Part shown: in pieces, positions 61,807 to 64,000 of the stretch
How positions within the stretch are numbered: the first letter of the stretch is position 1
Layout: each line of letters starts with the position of its first letter
NCBI GenBank assembly: GCA_016125285.1
Contig: WGMA01000006.1
Span: forward strand, 121,145-185,144
Length of the DNA: 64,000 bases
Origin: Phycisphaera sp.
GTDB lineage: Bacteria > Planctomycetota > Phycisphaerae > Phycisphaerales > Zrk34
Reading direction: 5' to 3'
Position numbers and translations under genes: made by a program
The notes under the pieces: model-generated
Database searches by the model: none
Told to the model about the DNA's origin: nothing
Seen by the model: only the letters and a program-made list of their open reading frames with translations

Positions 61807-62102
61807 GATGCGCTCCGCACGTGGGGGTTGATGTGGTAGGCCGGGACGTGTTCGTGCTTCTCCTGGCATCGCACGCAGCGCACCGCCTCGGGCTTGGCCT
61901 GCAGACGGGCGAGCGGGATGTTCCCGTTGCACTCGACGCACTTGCCATATCGCCCCTCGGCGACCAGCTGCGCCGCGGTCGCCAGCTCGCGCAGACGATC
62001 GGGCATGTAAGGACTGATGTCATCCTCCGAACTGATGGTCAGGTCCGCGACTTTCTCCAGCACGGCCTGTCCCAGTTTCCGCAAAGACTGCTTGCGTGGC
62101 AT
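61803..62102 (-). CDS. TraR/DksA-family zinc-finger protein
   Basis: 99-aa protein with the C4 zinc finger of DksA/TraR (GKCVECNGNIPLARLQAKPE then VRCVRCQ) and a preceding helical region (DRLRELATAAQLVAEGRYGK). It lacks the long coiled-coil tip of full DksA, so it is of the short TraR type, which binds the RNA polymerase secondary channel; the acidic tip residues cannot be assigned with confidence. GGAGG nine bases upstream supports the ATG. A sigma-54-type promoter lies about 50 bases upstream (62151-62170). Confidence 0.87.
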   Translation of the reverse strand: MPRKQSLRKLGQAVLEKVADLTISSEDDISPYMPDRLRELATAAQLVAEGRYGKCVECNGNIPLARLQAKPEAVRCVRCQEKHEHVPAYHINPHVRSAS

Positions 62103-62150
62103 CTCAAATCACCTCCGTGCAAGGGCTGTTGTTTCGGACACAAAGGTAGA

Positions 62151-62170
62151 TAAAGCAACGGGTGTGCCAA
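62151..62170 (-). promoter_or_regulatory. Sigma-54-type (-24/-12) promoter of the DksA-like gene
   Basis: Minus strand TTGGCACACCCGTTGCTTTA: TTGGCAC and TTGCT elements with exactly ten bases between the GG and GC dinucleotides, as in the sigma-54 consensus. Predicted start about 40 bases before the ATG at 62102. A palindrome TCCGTAACGGA (62260-62270) about 120 bases upstream could bind the activator. The remaining 62171-62311 shows no gene. Confidence 0.72.
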
Positions 62171-62311
62171 ACTCGGACTAAATCTGCAAGATGTTTTAAT
62201 GAAGTTATTTACGATGATTGGCGGGGTCTGGCTAAGACGTGAAATACGGCCAAGCATTATCCGTAACGGACAAAACTTGACCGCGGTGATCGGTTGGTGA
62301 TCGCGAGCCGA

Positions 62312-63751
<1,440 letters not shown>

Positions 63752-63781
63752 GCCATTAGAATAGCGACGTTGCGGGTGCCT

Positions 63782-63861
63782 GTGGCAAAGCGAAGCGTGC
63801 CACAGCGATTCTAGCCGAACGGCCGGGCGGCTGTGGCACGTCGCTTCGCTCCTTTGCCACT
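63782..63861. repeat. Imperfect inverted repeat (REP-like)
   Basis: Left arm GTGGCAAAGCGAAGCGTGCC and right arm GGCACGTCGCTTCGCTCCTT pair with two small insertions. It lies between the sigma-54 activator gene and the transposase start. Confidence 0.65.
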
Positions 63862-63926
63862 GAGGTTCCCCACGAACGGTGGGCGCGAGGGGCGGTAAGA
63901 TGGCCCCGAACGGAAAGGACCTCGAT

Positions 63927-64000
63927 ATGAGCGGAGTACGCAGACGATTCAGCAAGGCGTTCAAGGTCGGCGCGGTGGCGCTGGTCACGGAGCAGGGATA
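63927..64000 (+). CDS. IS3-type transposase OrfA, N-terminal fragment (runs off window)
   Basis: The last 74 bases encode MSGVRRRFSKAFKVGAVALV..., matching the start of the IS3-family OrfA helix-turn-helix protein (consensus RRRFSKEFKLEAVRLV). GGAAAGGAC supplies the ribosome-binding site. TGAGGTTCCCCACG at about 63861 is a possible left terminal repeat of the element, unconfirmed because the right end is outside. Confidence 0.72.
   Translation, partial: MSGVRRRFSKAFKVGAVALVTEQG

Overview
The window looks like a chromosomal segment of a GC-rich member of the Planctomycetota, most likely class Phycisphaerae. The signs are family-level: an ECF sigma factor / FecR-LamG / planctomycete cytochrome C (DUF1549-DUF1553) module, a second DUF1549-DUF1553 plus DUF1501 pair, a CxPSR-type sulfatase, PQQ-like beta-propeller paralogues, a DUF1559-like pseudopilin and many exported enzymes. 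GC is about two thirds by eye, except for one clearly AT-richer island at about 17.95-19.81 kb. No rRNA, CRISPR array or prophage was seen. Two tRNAs (Glu-CTC, Arg-TCT) are present.

Layout. 0-4.5 kb: translationally coupled ECF sigma, FecR-LamG and planctomycete cytochrome genes, plus a small membrane protein. 4.7-8.6 kb: a FixL-like PAS histidine kinase, a NarL/FixJ response regulator, a hemerythrin-like protein and an archaeal-type S-adenosylmethionine synthetase. 8.6-11.6 kb: DUF1501 and DUF1549/1553. 11.7-17.7 kb: exported and membrane proteins, a PAP2 phosphatase, a GDSL hydrolase and an esterase. 17.8-20.0 kb: a low-GC island of two overlapping secreted-protein genes, bracketed by mirrored ACCAACCCC repeat clusters and by two copies of a tRNA-Glu 3' end plus terminator. 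20.1-25.7 kb: three PQQ-like propeller proteins and a caspase-fold candidate between two matching 28-bp palindromes. 25.8-31.8 kb: NagB/PIG-L fusion, Ffh, glycosyltransferase, esterase. 32.4-35.5 kb: polysaccharide pyruvyl transferase, glycosyltransferase and sulfotransferase (decorated exopolysaccharide). 35.6-42 kb: Memo-like protein, tRNA-Arg, sialidase-like protein and two divergent ArnT-like membrane glycosyltransferases, one carrying an in-frame dispersed repeat. 42.1-50.6 kb: FtsK with a very acidic tail, pseudopilin, SpoIIAA-like protein, KorA/KorB. 50.6-56.3 kb: zinc-ribbon and small membrane proteins behind twin promoters with a shared operator-like palindrome, lipoprotein, Dus, sulfatase, DPM1-like glycosyltransferase. 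56.3-64 kb: a foldback MITE-like element, RecQ, a candidate small RNA, a D-2-hydroxyacid dehydrogenase, Gnd, a DksA-like protein behind a sigma-54-type promoter, a sigma-54 activator with a degenerate receiver, and the start of an IS3-type transposase gene.

How genes may work together. The 4.7-8.6 kb block may be an oxygen- or NO-responsive unit: a predicted heme-PAS sensor, its regulator and a di-iron hemerythrin overlapping a SAM synthetase. The 62-63.8 kb block pairs a sigma-54 activator with a -24/-12 promoter in front of a DksA-like gene. KorA/KorB supply 2-oxoacid:ferredoxin oxidoreduction behind their own sigma-70-like promoter. Glycosyltransferases, pyruvyl transferase and sulfotransferase point to a charged surface polysaccharide. 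All functional calls come from motifs read by eye; none was checked by search.
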